Shown in pieces: positions 10,301-16,963 of a stretch of DNA of 44,674 bases. Every line of letters begins with the position of its first letter. The stretch's first letter is position 1. The position numbers were made by a program, and so were the translations under genes. The notes below the pieces were generated by a model. It was not told the origin of the DNA and made no database searches. It saw nothing but the letters and a program-made list of their open reading frames with translations. The DNA is from Microbacteriaceae bacterium. Its GTDB lineage: Bacteria > Actinomycetota > Actinomycetes > Actinomycetales > Microbacteriaceae. The stretch lies in assembly GCA_009780695.1 (NCBI GenBank), contig WQZN01000019.1, positions 1 to 44,674 on the forward strand, read 5' to 3'.

Positions 10301-10773
10301 TTCGCGAAGATCGGGAAGCCGATCTCGTCGGCGCCCGCGAGCAGTTCCTCGATGTCCCGCGAGGGCGGGGTCGAACGCAGCACGGGCACCCCCGCCGCCA
10401 CCGCGTGCTCCTTGGCGGTGACCTTGTTGCCCGCCATCTCGAGCACGTCCTTCGGCGGCCCGATGAACGCGATGCCGGCGGCCTGCGCCGCCTCGGCCAG
10501 CTCGGGGTTCTCGGAGAGGAAGCCGTAGCCCGGGTAGATCGCGTCGGCGCCGGACTGCGTGGCGACGCGGATGATCTCGGCGACGTCGAGATAGGCCCTG
10601 ACCGGATGCCCCTGCTCGCCGATCTGGTAGGCCTCGTCGGCCTTCATCCGGTGCAGCGCGTTCCTGTCCTCATAGGCGAAGACGGCGACCGTCCTGGCCC
10701 CGAGCTCGTACGCCGCGCGGAAGCCCCTGATCGCGATCTCACCCCTGTTCGCGACCAGGATCTTGCGGAACAC
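7351..10773 (-). CDS. pyc: Pyruvate carboxylase
   Basis: Anaplerotic biotin enzyme converting pyruvate, bicarbonate and ATP to oxaloacetate. Its 1140 residues carry the full single-chain architecture. The biotin carboxylase starts at residue 1 (KILVANRGEIA), has a glycine-rich ATP loop (GGGGRGMR) and an EMNPRIQVEHTVTE metal site. The carboxyltransferase follows from about 530 (TDTTFRDAHQSLLATR). A C-terminal biotin carrier has the motif EAMKME, with the biotinyl-lysine at K1102. It is divergent from parA across 75 nt and upstream of def. No disruption is visible. Confidence 0.97.
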   Translation of the reverse strand: MFRKILVANRGEIAIRGFRAAYELGARTVAVFAYEDRNALHRMKADEAYQIGEQGHPVRAYLDVAEIIRVATQSGADAIYPGYGFLSENPELAEAAQAAGIAFIGPPKDVLEMAGNKVTAKEHAVAAGVPVLRSTPPSRDIEELLAGADEIGFPIFAKAVAGGGGRGMRRVDAKGELRAALEEAMREADSAFGDPTMFLEQAVLTPRHIEVQILADATGETLHLFERDCSVQRRHQKVVEIAPAPNLDENVRQALYRDAVAFARSIGYVNAGTVEFLVEASGPRAGEHVFIEMNPRIQVEHTVTEEVTDVDLVQAQMRVAAGETLAQIGLSQDVLRLNGFALQCRITTEDPAAGFRPDTGTITTYRSPGGGGIRLDGGSMGTGSEVSPHFDSMLVKLTCRGRTFPAAVSRARRALAEFRIRGVATNIPFLQALLDEPEFVAGRIATDFIGNRPDLLRARPSQDRGTKILSWLADVTVNRPNGERPAHVIEPAAKLPKLPGGLLEASAPAGTRQRLLELGPVAFSRAVRAQTALAVTDTTFRDAHQSLLATRVRTKDLLAVAPHVARLTPNLFSVEAWGGATYDVALRFLGEDPWERLAALRQALPNVAIQMLLRGRNTVGYTPYPAQVTDAFVAEAVQTGVDVFRVFDALNDVEQMRPAIQAVLAQNTAIAEGTLCYTGDLNDPAEPFYTLDYYLRLAEKVVGTGVHMLAVKDMAGLLRPAAAEKLVTALRREFELPVHVHTHDTAGGQLATLLAASRAGADVVDAASAPMSGTTSQPSLSALVAALAHTERETELDFESVAALEPYWAAVRALYAPFESGLPAPTGRVYRHEIPGGQLSNLRQQAIALGLANDFELIEDMYAAANRILGRIPKVTPSSKVVGDLALQLAAVRADPADFEANPQNYDVPDSVVSFMAGELGDLPGGWPEPFRSKVLAGRDVHGGVTPLTEADLAALAEPGRGRQEALNRLLFPGPTRQFEESRELFGDLSVVDTSDYLYGLGVGTEHRVDVGPGIVLYVGLEAIGEADARGVRTVMARLNGALRPVFVRDRHVEVATKALEKADPADPGHVPAPFSGVVTLRVAPGEVVAAGQAVASIEAMKMEAAIAAGTSGVVERLAVPSTQQVEAGDLLVVINPVQP

Positions 10774-10833
10774 GGCGGCCTCCGGTCGGGGTTGTCGGCT
10801 CAGGGAACGGTTAGGTTCATCCAGATTACTAAC

Positions 10834-10847
10834 GGTAGGTTTCTACC
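10834..10847. promoter_or_regulatory. Small dyad over the parA core promoter
   Basis: Arms GGTAG (10834-10838) and CTACC (10843-10847) flank a 4-nt loop. The dyad covers the TAGGTT -10 box (10836-10841), 7 nt before the parA GTG. It could be an operator or chance; no partner site was found. Confidence 0.35.
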
Positions 10848-10848
10848 C

Positions 10849-11718
10849 GTGCACGTATTGAGCGTCAGTTCCCTCAAGGGCGGTGTCGGCAAGACCACGG
10901 TGACCCTCGGTCTCGCTTCGGCGGCGTTCGCCAAGGGCCTGCGCACGCTCGTGATCGACCTCGACCCGCAGTCCGACGTCTCCACCGGCATGGACATCTC
11001 GGTCGCAGGTCACCTCAACGTCGCGGACGTGCTGGCCAACCCGAAGGAGAAGATCGTCCGCTCGGCGATCGCCCCCTCCGGATGGACGCGCGGCAGGCCC
11101 GGCAAGGTCGACGTGATGATCGGGTCGCCGTCGGCCATCAACTTCGACGGCCCGCACCCGTCCGTCAAGGACCTCTGGAAGCTCGAGGACGCGCTGGTGC
11201 ACCTCGAGCACGAGTACGACCTGACCCTCATCGACTGCGCACCGAGCCTCAACGCCCTCACGCGCACCGCCTGGGCCGCCTCCGACCGCGTCGCGGTCGT
11301 CACCGAGCCCGGCCTCTTCTCCGTGGCCGCGGCCGACCGCGCGCTGCGCGCCGTGGAAGAGATCCGTCGCGGCCTGGCCCCGCGCCTGCAGCCGCTCGGC
11401 ATCATCGTCAACCGCGCCCGCGTGCAGTCCCTTGAGCACCAGTTCCGCATCAAGGAACTGCGCGACATGTTCGGCCCGCTCGTGCTCTCGCCGCAGCTGC
11501 CCGAGCGCACCTCGCTGCAGCAGGCCCAGGGCGCCGCGAAGCCGCTGCACGTCTGGCCCGGCGAGTCCGCACAGGAGATGGCGCACAACTTCGACGTGCT
11601 GCTCGAGCGTGTGCTGCGCACGGCGCGCATCGGCGAGTACGCGAACGCGAGTGCCGTCGAGCCCGAGCGCATCGAGGTCGCCGAGACCGTTCCGAACATC
11701 GAGGACGGCGAGGCGTAG
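10849..11718 (+). CDS. ParA/MinD-family ATPase, orphan
   Basis: Deviant Walker A ATPase that probably binds nucleoid or membrane dynamically. The protein opens with the deviant P-loop KGGVGKTT at residues 10-17, followed by DLDPQSD (switch/metal) and LIDCAPS (Walker B-like). The GTG start at 10849 places the P-loop at the usual distance from the N-terminus. The frame is open far upstream, but only as the antisense shadow of pyc. At 289 residues it is normal for ParA, and the acidic C-terminal tail follows the fold. No ParB gene or parS-like repeat is nearby, so it is unlikely to be the main chromosome-segregation ParA; a PldP-like or other positioning role is possible. It is convergent with merR. 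Confidence 0.85.
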   Translation: MHVLSVSSLKGGVGKTTVTLGLASAAFAKGLRTLVIDLDPQSDVSTGMDISVAGHLNVADVLANPKEKIVRSAIAPSGWTRGRPGKVDVMIGSPSAINFDGPHPSVKDLWKLEDALVHLEHEYDLTLIDCAPSLNALTRTAWAASDRVAVVTEPGLFSVAAADRALRAVEEIRRGLAPRLQPLGIIVNRARVQSLEHQFRIKELRDMFGPLVLSPQLPERTSLQQAQGAAKPLHVWPGESAQEMAHNFDVLLERVLRTARIGEYANASAVEPERIEVAETVPNIEDGEA

Positions 11719-11737
11719 GCCTCCCCCCGCACGCGAA

Positions 11738-11769
11738 ACGCGCGCCCGGCCGACGACCTGGGCGCGCGT
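11738..11769. terminator. Bidirectional terminator-like hairpin parA/merR
   Basis: A 10-bp GC-rich perfect stem (11738-11747 and 11760-11769) with a 12-nt loop, between convergent stop codons. Confidence 0.7.
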
Positions 11770-11798
11770 CGTGTTCTCGGCGGATGACGCGAGCTGGG

Positions 11799-12356
11799 CT
11801 ACGACACCTGCTTGCGCGCCGCACGGCGCGCCGCCAGCTCGTCGCGCGGGTCGGCCACGTCGGGCTGCCCCGGGTCGATCTCGACGAGGCTCGCCTCGAC
11901 CTCGCGCAGCACGCGGCCGACGGCGATGCCGAAGACGCCCTGGCCCTGGCTGACGAGGTCGATGACCTCGTCGTTCGAGGTGCAGAGGTAGACCGAGGCG
12001 CCATCGCTCATGAGCGTGGTCTCGGCGAGGTCGGTGACGCCCGACTCACGGAGCTGGTTGACCGCGACGCGGATCTGCTGCAGCGAGATGCCGGTGTCGA
12101 GAAGGCGCTTCACGAGCTTGAGCACGAGGATGTCGCGGAAACCGTAGAGGCGCTGCGAGCCCGAGCCGGATGCCCCGCGCACGGTCGGCTCGACGAGCCC
12201 GGTGCGGGCCCAGTAGTCGAGCTGGCGGTAGCTGATGCCGGCGGCCTTGGCGGCGACGGCGCCCTTGTAGCCCACCTCGTCGGCCATGTCGGGCAGGCCG
12301 TCGGTGAACAGGTACTGCAGATCGAGGCGCCCTTCGGGACCCGCGGCTTCGCTCAT
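11799..12356 (-). CDS. MerR-family transcriptional regulator (Rv1830-type)
   Basis: Winged-helix MerR-type DNA-binding protein of 185 residues. The HTH lies at about 25-95 (GYKGAVAAKAAGISYRQLDYW, then wing RLYGFRDIL). An effector/dimerisation region with a single Cys follows. The start at 12356 is preceded by GAAAGG (12364-12369) with a 7-nt spacer; a longer upstream frame lacks MerR features. It lies downstream of ftsR and garA on the same strand, the order of the mycobacterial cluster GarA, Rv1828, Rv1829, Rv1830, except that the Rv1829-type nuclease gene is absent. Effector unknown. Confidence 0.88.
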   Translation of the reverse strand: MSEAAGPEGRLDLQYLFTDGLPDMADEVGYKGAVAAKAAGISYRQLDYWARTGLVEPTVRGASGSGSQRLYGFRDILVLKLVKRLLDTGISLQQIRVAVNQLRESGVTDLAETTLMSDGASVYLCTSNDEVIDLVSQGQGVFGIAVGRVLREVEASLVEIDPGQPDVADPRDELAARRAARKQVS

Positions 12357-12363
12357 GCGCGTA

Positions 12364-12369
12364 CCTTTC
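12364..12369 (-). promoter_or_regulatory. Ribosome-binding site of merR
   Basis: GAAAGG on the minus strand, 7 nt before the ATG at 12356. It decides this start over the longer open frame. Confidence 0.55.
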
Positions 12370-12494
12370 GTGTGTGCGGTGGGGGCGCCGGTCGGAACGA
12401 CGCTGCGGCGATGATCGCCTCGGATCCAAGGTACCCAGCGCTGCTGGCCCCGGCAATCACATCCGCATGTCGCGTTCGGCGTGTCGTAAGTTTC

Positions 12495-12511
12495 ACCCTC
12501 CAGTTGAGGGT
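12495..12511. promoter_or_regulatory. Candidate MerR operator
   Basis: Dyad ACCCTC-N5-GAGGGT in the 160-nt gap between ftsR and merR. The CCTC/GAGG half-sites with a short spacer resemble MerR/SoxR-type operators. It could serve autoregulation by the downstream MerR or control by FtsR, but it also overlaps the end-of-gene region of ftsR by proximity. Confidence 0.4.
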
Positions 12512-12516
12512 CAGGG

Positions 12517-13209
12517 TCAGGGCAGCACCCGGTCGAGGCCCGTGCGCAGCAGGCTGGAGCGCACGACATCCAGCTGCCGCGCGATCTCCTGAGCGGTGTC
12601 GGCGGTCTTCGCACGCCCCGAGGCGTCGCGGCGATGGGCGATCGGCGCGACCGCGCTCTCGATGAGCCCGAGCTCGCGCTCGACGGCCGCGCGCACGGCG
12701 CGCAGGTGGCGTGGCTCGATGCCGCGGCGGCCGAGCTCGGCGAGCGCCGTCAGCACGCGCAGCGCCTCTTCGTCGAAGACGTCGGTGGCCGGCAGCAGCG
12801 AGGCGCTGACGGCGTCGCTCAGCAGCTGGGCGCTCGCGCCCGACTCGCGCAGCAGCTCGTCGCGGGTGTGCCTGCGCCCGGTCGAGAGCATGTTCGGCAG
12901 CGCCGGGCCGCCCGCGATGAGCGGGGTCGCACCGGCGTCGATGTCGGCGAGATGGTCGCGGATGACCTTGAGCGGCAGGTAGTGATCGCGCTGCATGCCG
13001 AGCACCAGCTTGAGGCGCTCGAGGTCGGACGCCGAGAACTTCCGGTAGCCCGACGGCGTGCGGGACGGCGCGACGAGACCCTGCTCTTCAAGGAAGCGGA
13101 GCTTCGACGGAGTGAGCTCGGGGAACTCGGGCGTGAGCTTGGCGAGCACCTGGCCGATGCTCAGAAGTACCGGCCCGGCCTCCGTCGCCTGGGCCGCCGA
13201 GCGCGCCAC
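12517..13209 (-). CDS. ftsR: FtsR-type MerR regulator
   Basis: Actinobacterial MerR regulator of 230 residues. The N-terminal HTH (about 17-85) contains IGQVLAKLTPEFPELTPSKLRFLEEQGL and the wing SGYRKFSASDLERL. In Corynebacterium the orthologue activates ftsZ, and in mycobacteria it is Rv1828; transfer of that role here is inference. The GTG start (13207-13209) overlaps the garA TAG by one base (TAGTG), so translation is almost certainly coupled. Its position directly after the FHA protein is the conserved arrangement. Confidence 0.88.
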   Translation of the reverse strand: MARSAAQATEAGPVLLSIGQVLAKLTPEFPELTPSKLRFLEEQGLVAPSRTPSGYRKFSASDLERLKLVLGMQRDHYLPLKVIRDHLADIDAGATPLIAGGPALPNMLSTGRRHTRDELLRESGASAQLLSDAVSASLLPATDVFDEEALRVLTALAELGRRGIEPRHLRAVRAAVERELGLIESAVAPIAHRRDASGRAKTADTAQEIARQLDVVRSSLLRTGLDRVLP

Positions 13210-13670
13210 TACTTCTTGCCCAGGTCGGCTCGCGACGCGTAGAACGTGAAGCGGTACTTCCCGATCTGGACCTCGGCACCGTCGACGAGCATCGCGGTCT
13301 CGATGCGCACGCCGTCGTAGTAGGTGCCGTTGAGCGAGCCGAGGTCGCGCACCTCGAACAGGGCGCCGTGGCGCACGAACTCGGCGTGCCGGCGCGAGAC
13401 CGTCACGTCGTCGAGGAACACGTCGGCGTCCGGATGACGGCCGGCGACGGTCGTGTCGGCGTCGAGGAGGAAGCGCGCACCGGTGTTCGGGCCGCGCCGG
13501 ACGATCAGCAGCGCCGAGCCGGAAGGCAGGGCGTTGATCGCCTCCAACTCGTCGGCTGTGACGCCGGAGCCGTCGACATTCATCGCCTGCGCGAACTCTT
13601 CGCCGAAGCGCGCCGTCGTCGCCTCGTTGCCTCGGGCGGGCGGGCGCAGGGGGTTCTCGTCAGCCACCAT
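13209..13670 (-). CDS. garA: FHA-domain signalling protein, GarA/OdhI type
   Basis: Small phosphothreonine-binding switch which, in mycobacteria and corynebacteria, inhibits 2-oxoglutarate dehydrogenase and activates glutamate synthase until phosphorylated. The 153-residue protein has a disordered N-terminus with NEATTARFGEEF, placing Thr18-Thr19 where GarA has its ETT phosphoacceptor pair. A complete FHA domain follows (AGRHPDADV, SRRHAEF, LGSLNGTYYDG). The start at 13670 has an AAGGAGG site just upstream, and a TACGCT box at 13690-13695 is a likely -10. A longer open frame upstream is not FHA-like. Overlap with ftsR is one base. The PASTA kinase at the left edge is a plausible phosphorylating partner (inference). 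Confidence 0.93.
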   Translation of the reverse strand: MVADENPLRPPARGNEATTARFGEEFAQAMNVDGSGVTADELEAINALPSGSALLIVRRGPNTGARFLLDADTTVAGRHPDADVFLDDVTVSRRHAEFVRHGALFEVRDLGSLNGTYYDGVRIETAMLVDGAEVQIGKYRFTFYASRADLGKK

Positions 13671-13689
13671 CGTCCTCCTTCGAACCACA

Positions 13690-13695
13690 AGCGTA
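13690..13695 (-). promoter_or_regulatory. -10 box TACGCT of garA-ftsR
   Basis: TACGCT on the minus strand, 19 nt before the garA start, leaving room for the AGGAGG ribosome-binding site. The -35 region is weak. Confidence 0.35.
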
Positions 13696-13816
13696 TCGGA
13701 AAGGTCACGATCGGTGACGAGCGAATGCCGGGCGGATTCCCCCCGATCGGGCGCCTCGCGGCGTGGATTTCTGCTTCTGATCGGCATCTGCGCTCGCTCG
13801 GTGGCGCTCTCGCCGG

Positions 13817-14332
13817 TCAGGCGCGACTCGTCGGCCTCGCGGGGCGCGGGAAGGCCTCGCGCATGTGGGTCGAGCTCAGATAGAAGAGGATGCCGAGCAG
13901 CACCAGGCTGAACACGATCTGCTCGGTGATCATCCATGCGGGGTAGAGATGCGGGATCGCCGCGAGCACGAGGGTGATGACGGGGAAGATGCGGGTGAAC
14001 AGCAGCAGCCGCTGATAGGCCCAGTACCAGCCGCGCGAGGCGCGCCAGGTGAAGTAGAACAACGTCGCCGTGATGCCGAGCACGACGACCGTGCGCATCC
14101 AGACGACGAAGGTGACGTCCGCCCCCGAGACGGCGAGCCCCACTGCCACCGCGACGGCGCCGACGCCGAGCAGCAGCTCGACCACGAGCAGCCACGCCAC
14201 CCGCCTGAAGGTGTCGCGCGTCCTCGGGTGGGCCATGGCCTCGGCCGGCACGACCACCGCCGCATGGCGACCGCCGGCGACGCGGTCGAGGAACCGGAAG
14301 GCCGGTTCGAGGCGGTGCAGCAGCGCGTTCAT
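13817..14332 (-). CDS. Hypothetical four-helix membrane protein
   Basis: I do not recognise a named family. The 171-residue protein has a polar N-terminus of about 44 residues, then four predicted membrane helices at roughly 45-68, 75-96, 108-132 and 134-155, with aromatic WYWAYQR between helices 2 and 3. No cysteine pair, metal motif or enzyme motif is visible. It lies upstream of garA on the same strand, separated by about 146 nt, and is divergent from the LRV gene. A TAGGTT box (14343-14348) sits 10 nt before the ATG. Function unknown. Confidence 0.7.
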   Translation of the reverse strand: MNALLHRLEPAFRFLDRVAGGRHAAVVVPAEAMAHPRTRDTFRRVAWLLVVELLLGVGAVAVAVGLAVSGADVTFVVWMRTVVVLGITATLFYFTWRASRGWYWAYQRLLLFTRIFPVITLVLAAIPHLYPAWMITEQIVFSLVLLGILFYLSSTHMREAFPRPARPTSRA

Positions 14333-14427
14333 GTCGAGCCAGAACCTAGCGCGCGAAGCTGTGCGGATCCGGGTGCGGGATGCCCGAATCCGCGTGTCCG
14401 ACCGGGCCGGTCGTCAGTGGCGGGGGT

Positions 14428-14433
14428 TAGCGT
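14428..14433 (+). promoter_or_regulatory. -10 box TAGCGT, leaderless start of LRV gene
   Basis: TAGCGT ends 6 nt before the ATG at 14440, so the transcript would begin at or next to the start codon. Confidence 0.5.
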
Positions 14434-14439
14434 TGCCGC

Positions 14440-14898
14440 ATGTCCTGCATCCGCTTCAACACCCCCGCGCAGCGCGAGCAGCTGCGGCGCATGGCGCCGA
14501 GCATGCTCACCCCGGAAGAGGTCGCGGCGATGCACCCCGCTCCCCCGGTGACCGAGAGCAAGCTGCGCCGCCTGCGCCTGCTCGCCGCGGACGCCAACCC
14601 GAAGATCCGCGAGGCCGCCGCGTCGAGCTACAACACGCCGTCCGACCTCTTCGAGAAGCTCGCCGCCGACCCCGACGAGGGCGTCCGCGGCTGCGTCGCC
14701 CGCAACGAGGCCACGCCCTGCGACGTGCTGCGCGCGCTCGTCGCCGATCCGAGCGAGCAGGTGCGCGGCTTCCTCGCGGTCAACTACTACGTGCCCGACG
14801 ACGCGATGGAGGCGCTGCGCTCCGACCCGAGCCGCACCGTGCGCGCGCTCGTGGAGTGGAAGAGCCGGCTCGCGAGCGACGAGCCCCAGCCCGCGTAG
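14440..14898 (+). CDS. Leucine-rich-repeat-variant (LRV)-like protein
   Basis: A 152-residue protein built of roughly 23-residue helical repeats with the pattern LA.D....VR..VA.N...P...L, seen at about 49-70 (LAADANPKIREAA), 74-95 (LAADPDEGVRGCVARNEATP) and 97-118 (LVADPSEQVRGFLAVNYYVP), ending in a partial unit (LRSDPSRTVRALV). This matches LRV/HEAT-type solenoids, which usually bind proteins. The N-terminal region has one Cys and no Fe-S cysteine cluster, unlike the Azotobacter LRV protein. It is followed 3 nt later by the convergent nudix gene. Partner unknown. Confidence 0.75.
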   Translation: MSCIRFNTPAQREQLRRMAPSMLTPEEVAAMHPAPPVTESKLRRLRLLAADANPKIREAAASSYNTPSDLFEKLAADPDEGVRGCVARNEATPCDVLRALVADPSEQVRGFLAVNYYVPDDAMEALRSDPSRTVRALVEWKSRLASDEPQPA

Positions 14899-14901
14899 GG
14901 C

Positions 14902-15438
14902 TCAGCCCTCGAAGAAGCCGAGAGCTTCCGCGATGCGGGGCTTGAGGCCGGGCCAGGATGCCGCGAGGCCCGGGTGCAGTTCGTAGGCATCCACCTCGTT
15001 GAACGGGACCCAGCGCAGCTCGATGCTCTCGGCGTCCCCGATCACGGGGGCGAACGGCCGCTCGACGTGGCCGACGACGGTCGTGTAGCTCCACCAGCCG
15101 AGGTCGAGCACCGACTCGAAGTCGACGACGACCTCGGCCCCGGGCACCCCCGCCTCCTCGTGCGCCTCGCGCACGGCGGCCTGCGCCGCGGTCTCGTCCT
15201 CATGGCGGGCGCCGCCGGGGATCCCCCACGTGCCGCCGAAGTGGCTGTAGGCCGCGCGGTGCTGCAGCAGCACGCCGACCTCGCGGTGCACGAGCAGCAG
15301 GCCCGCGGCGCCGAAGGTCCCCCAGAACTGCCTTCCGTCGGGGCCGGTCACCCAGCCGTCGCCGCTGCCGTGCGGGCGGCGCGGCAGCGGGGCGCGTGCA
15401 TCGGCCCGGTCCGACAGGGGCAGCTCGGAATCGGTCAC
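14902..15438 (-). CDS. Nudix hydrolase
   Basis: Hydrolase of nucleoside diphosphates linked to another group X. The Nudix box GX5EX7REUXEEXGU is exact (GGARHEDE, then REAHEEAGV) in the middle of a 178-residue protein, within normal length. Residues around RWVPFNEV and the C-terminal half fit the mixed sheet that sets substrate choice, but the substrate (oxidised nucleotide, NADH, sugar nucleotide) cannot be deduced. It begins with GTG at 15438, with a CAGAGT box (15445-15450) 6 nt upstream. Convergent with the LRV gene. Confidence 0.9.
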   Translation of the reverse strand: MTDSELPLSDRADARAPLPRRPHGSGDGWVTGPDGRQFWGTFGAAGLLLVHREVGVLLQHRAAYSHFGGTWGIPGGARHEDETAAQAAVREAHEEAGVPGAEVVVDFESVLDLGWWSYTTVVGHVERPFAPVIGDAESIELRWVPFNEVDAYELHPGLAASWPGLKPRIAEALGFFEG

Positions 15439-15504
15439 GCTTCTACTCTGTCACTCCCCCGCGGCCTATGGGTCGGTGGCCGACGAAGGACGTCACACGC
15501 GACG

Positions 15505-16269
15505 TCACTGCGCCGTCCAGCCGCCGTCGATCGGCAGGACCGTGCCGGTGACCAGGCCCGCGGCGGGCGAGGCGAAGTAGAGCACGGCGCCCGCGACATC
15601 CGTCGTCGTCCCGAATCGGCCGGCGGGGATGCGCGCGAGGATGTCGGACGCGATCTCGGGCTGATCGAGCCGCTCGGCGGTGCCGGGCGTGTAGATGTAG
15701 GTCGGCGCGACGGCGTTGACGGTGACGCCCTGCTCGGCCCACTCGAGCGCGAGCACCTTGGTGAGCAGGTTCACGCCGCCCTTGCTCGCCGAGTACACGG
15801 CATGGCGGCGGATGCCGACGAGGCCGCCCTGCGACGAGAGGTTCACCACGCGCCCGTAACCCGCCGCGAGCATGTGGCGCGCGACGGCCTGGGTCGTGAA
15901 GAACAGGCCCTTGAGGTTGACGTCCATCATGGCGTCCCAGTCGGCCTCGCCGACGTCGACCGCGTCGTGGTTGAAGCCGAGGCCCGCGTTGTTGACGAGC
16001 ACCTGGATCGGGCCGCGGGCCGCGACCTCGGCGTCGATCGCGGCCCGGGTGGCGGCGACATCCGTCACGTCGAGGATGAAGGGGGCGACGGATGCCCCGC
16101 GCCCCGCCGCCTCGGCGACCAGCTCGGCCGCATCGGCCTCGGCACGCACTCCCGCGAGCACCTCGGCGCCGGCGAGGGCGAGGGCGAGGGCCAGGTCGCG
16201 GCCGATGCCGCGCGAGGCGCCGGTGACCAGGGCGCGCTGGCCGGCGATGGAGAAGTCGGGCTGTTCCAT
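15505..16269 (-). CDS. SDR-family NAD(P)-dependent oxidoreductase
   Basis: Classical short-chain dehydrogenase of 254 residues with cofactor motif TGASRGIG, NNAG, the catalytic Ser (NLSSQGG) and YSASK, and the C-terminal PIDGGWTAQ typical of the gluconate-5-dehydrogenase/3-ketoacyl reductase-like group. The ATG at 16269 starts the Rossmann fold correctly; the frame is open further upstream only over azoR. It begins 5 nt after the azoR stop, so the two are one operon. The substrate is not readable. A sugar-acid or polyol oxidoreductase is likely. Confidence 0.9.
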   Translation of the reverse strand: MEQPDFSIAGQRALVTGASRGIGRDLALALALAGAEVLAGVRAEADAAELVAEAAGRGASVAPFILDVTDVAATRAAIDAEVAARGPIQVLVNNAGLGFNHDAVDVGEADWDAMMDVNLKGLFFTTQAVARHMLAAGYGRVVNLSSQGGLVGIRRHAVYSASKGGVNLLTKVLALEWAEQGVTVNAVAPTYIYTPGTAERLDQPEIASDILARIPAGRFGTTTDVAGAVLYFASPAAGLVTGTVLPIDGGWTAQ

Positions 16270-16274
16270 GCCGA

Positions 16275-16916
16275 TCAGCCCAGCTTCCCGGCGAGCTCGA
16301 CGAGTTCGGCTTCGGCGGCGGCGAGCTCGTCCGCGAACCGGTCGCGCTCGCCGGCGAGGCCCGGAACCGCCCCGGAGAGCGTGCGGCTCACGGTCACGAC
16401 GTGCACCTCCATGCCGAGCGCCGAGCCGAGGATCAGCCCGATGGGCGGCAAGGTGTGGTCCCAGTCGGCGGACGCGGTGCCCACGTCGTAGACGCCGCCA
16501 CGACTCGAGACGATCACGGCGGGGCGGCCGGCCAGCGGCTGGGTGTCCGTGTCGAAGGGGGCGAGCACGCCCGGGACGTGCACGTGGTCGAGCCACGTCT
16601 TGAGCTGCGAGGGGATCGAGTAGTTGTACATGGGGGCGCCGACGAGCAGCACGTCCGCGGCGAGCAGCTGCGCGATCACCGCCTCCTGCACGGCGTCGGC
16701 CTCGGGCAGCGCCGGGGCGTCGTCGCCGCGCAGCCGCGGAGCCCAGTGCAGTGCCGCGTGCGACAGGTGGGGAACGGGGTCGGCGACCAGGTCGCGCGTG
16801 ACGGTCGTGTGCTCGGCTCCGCGCGCCGCCCAGGCCTGTGCGAAGACGCCCGTGAGCCGGCGCGAGACGGAGGTGTCGGGATCGATCGAGGAGTCGAGGC
16901 GGAGCAGCGAGGGCAT
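16275..16916 (-). CDS. azoR: FMN-dependent NADH-azoreductase / quinone reductase
   Basis: Flavodoxin-fold reductase using FMN and NAD(P)H to reduce quinones or azo compounds, probably for detoxification. In 213 residues the FMN-binding segment PMYNYSIPSQLKTWLD and a second SSRGG loop are clear, and the N-terminal strand LLRLDSSI fits the phosphate-binding site. A TAGCGT box (16923-16928) lies 6 nt before the ATG, so it heads a leaderless operon with the downstream SDR. True azo substrates are unlikely in nature; quinones are the usual inference. Confidence 0.88.
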   Translation of the reverse strand: MPSLLRLDSSIDPDTSVSRRLTGVFAQAWAARGAEHTTVTRDLVADPVPHLSHAALHWAPRLRGDDAPALPEADAVQEAVIAQLLAADVLLVGAPMYNYSIPSQLKTWLDHVHVPGVLAPFDTDTQPLAGRPAVIVSSRGGVYDVGTASADWDHTLPPIGLILGSALGMEVHVVTVSRTLSGAVPGLAGERDRFADELAAAEAELVELAGKLG

Positions 16917-16922
16917 GGGGCC

Positions 16923-16928
16923 ACGCTA
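16923..16928 (-). promoter_or_regulatory. -10 box TAGCGT of azoR-SDR operon
   Basis: TAGCGT on the minus strand with a 6-nt spacer to the azoR ATG; no ribosome-binding site intervenes, which implies a leaderless mRNA. Confidence 0.5.
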
Positions 16929-16963
16929 GCGGCCGCCGGTGCGCACGCGATACTGGTGGGGCC

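Noticed and set aside
7564..10848. Very long open frame opposite pyc running into parA
   Set aside because: It is an antisense shadow caused by high GC at third positions; its translation is Arg/Ala/Gly/Asp-rich low-complexity, and the ParA P-loop fixes the true start at 10849.
12505..12525. Telomere-like AGGGTC tandem
   Set aside because: Only two or three imperfect short repeats, probably part of the dyad and the ftsR stop region.
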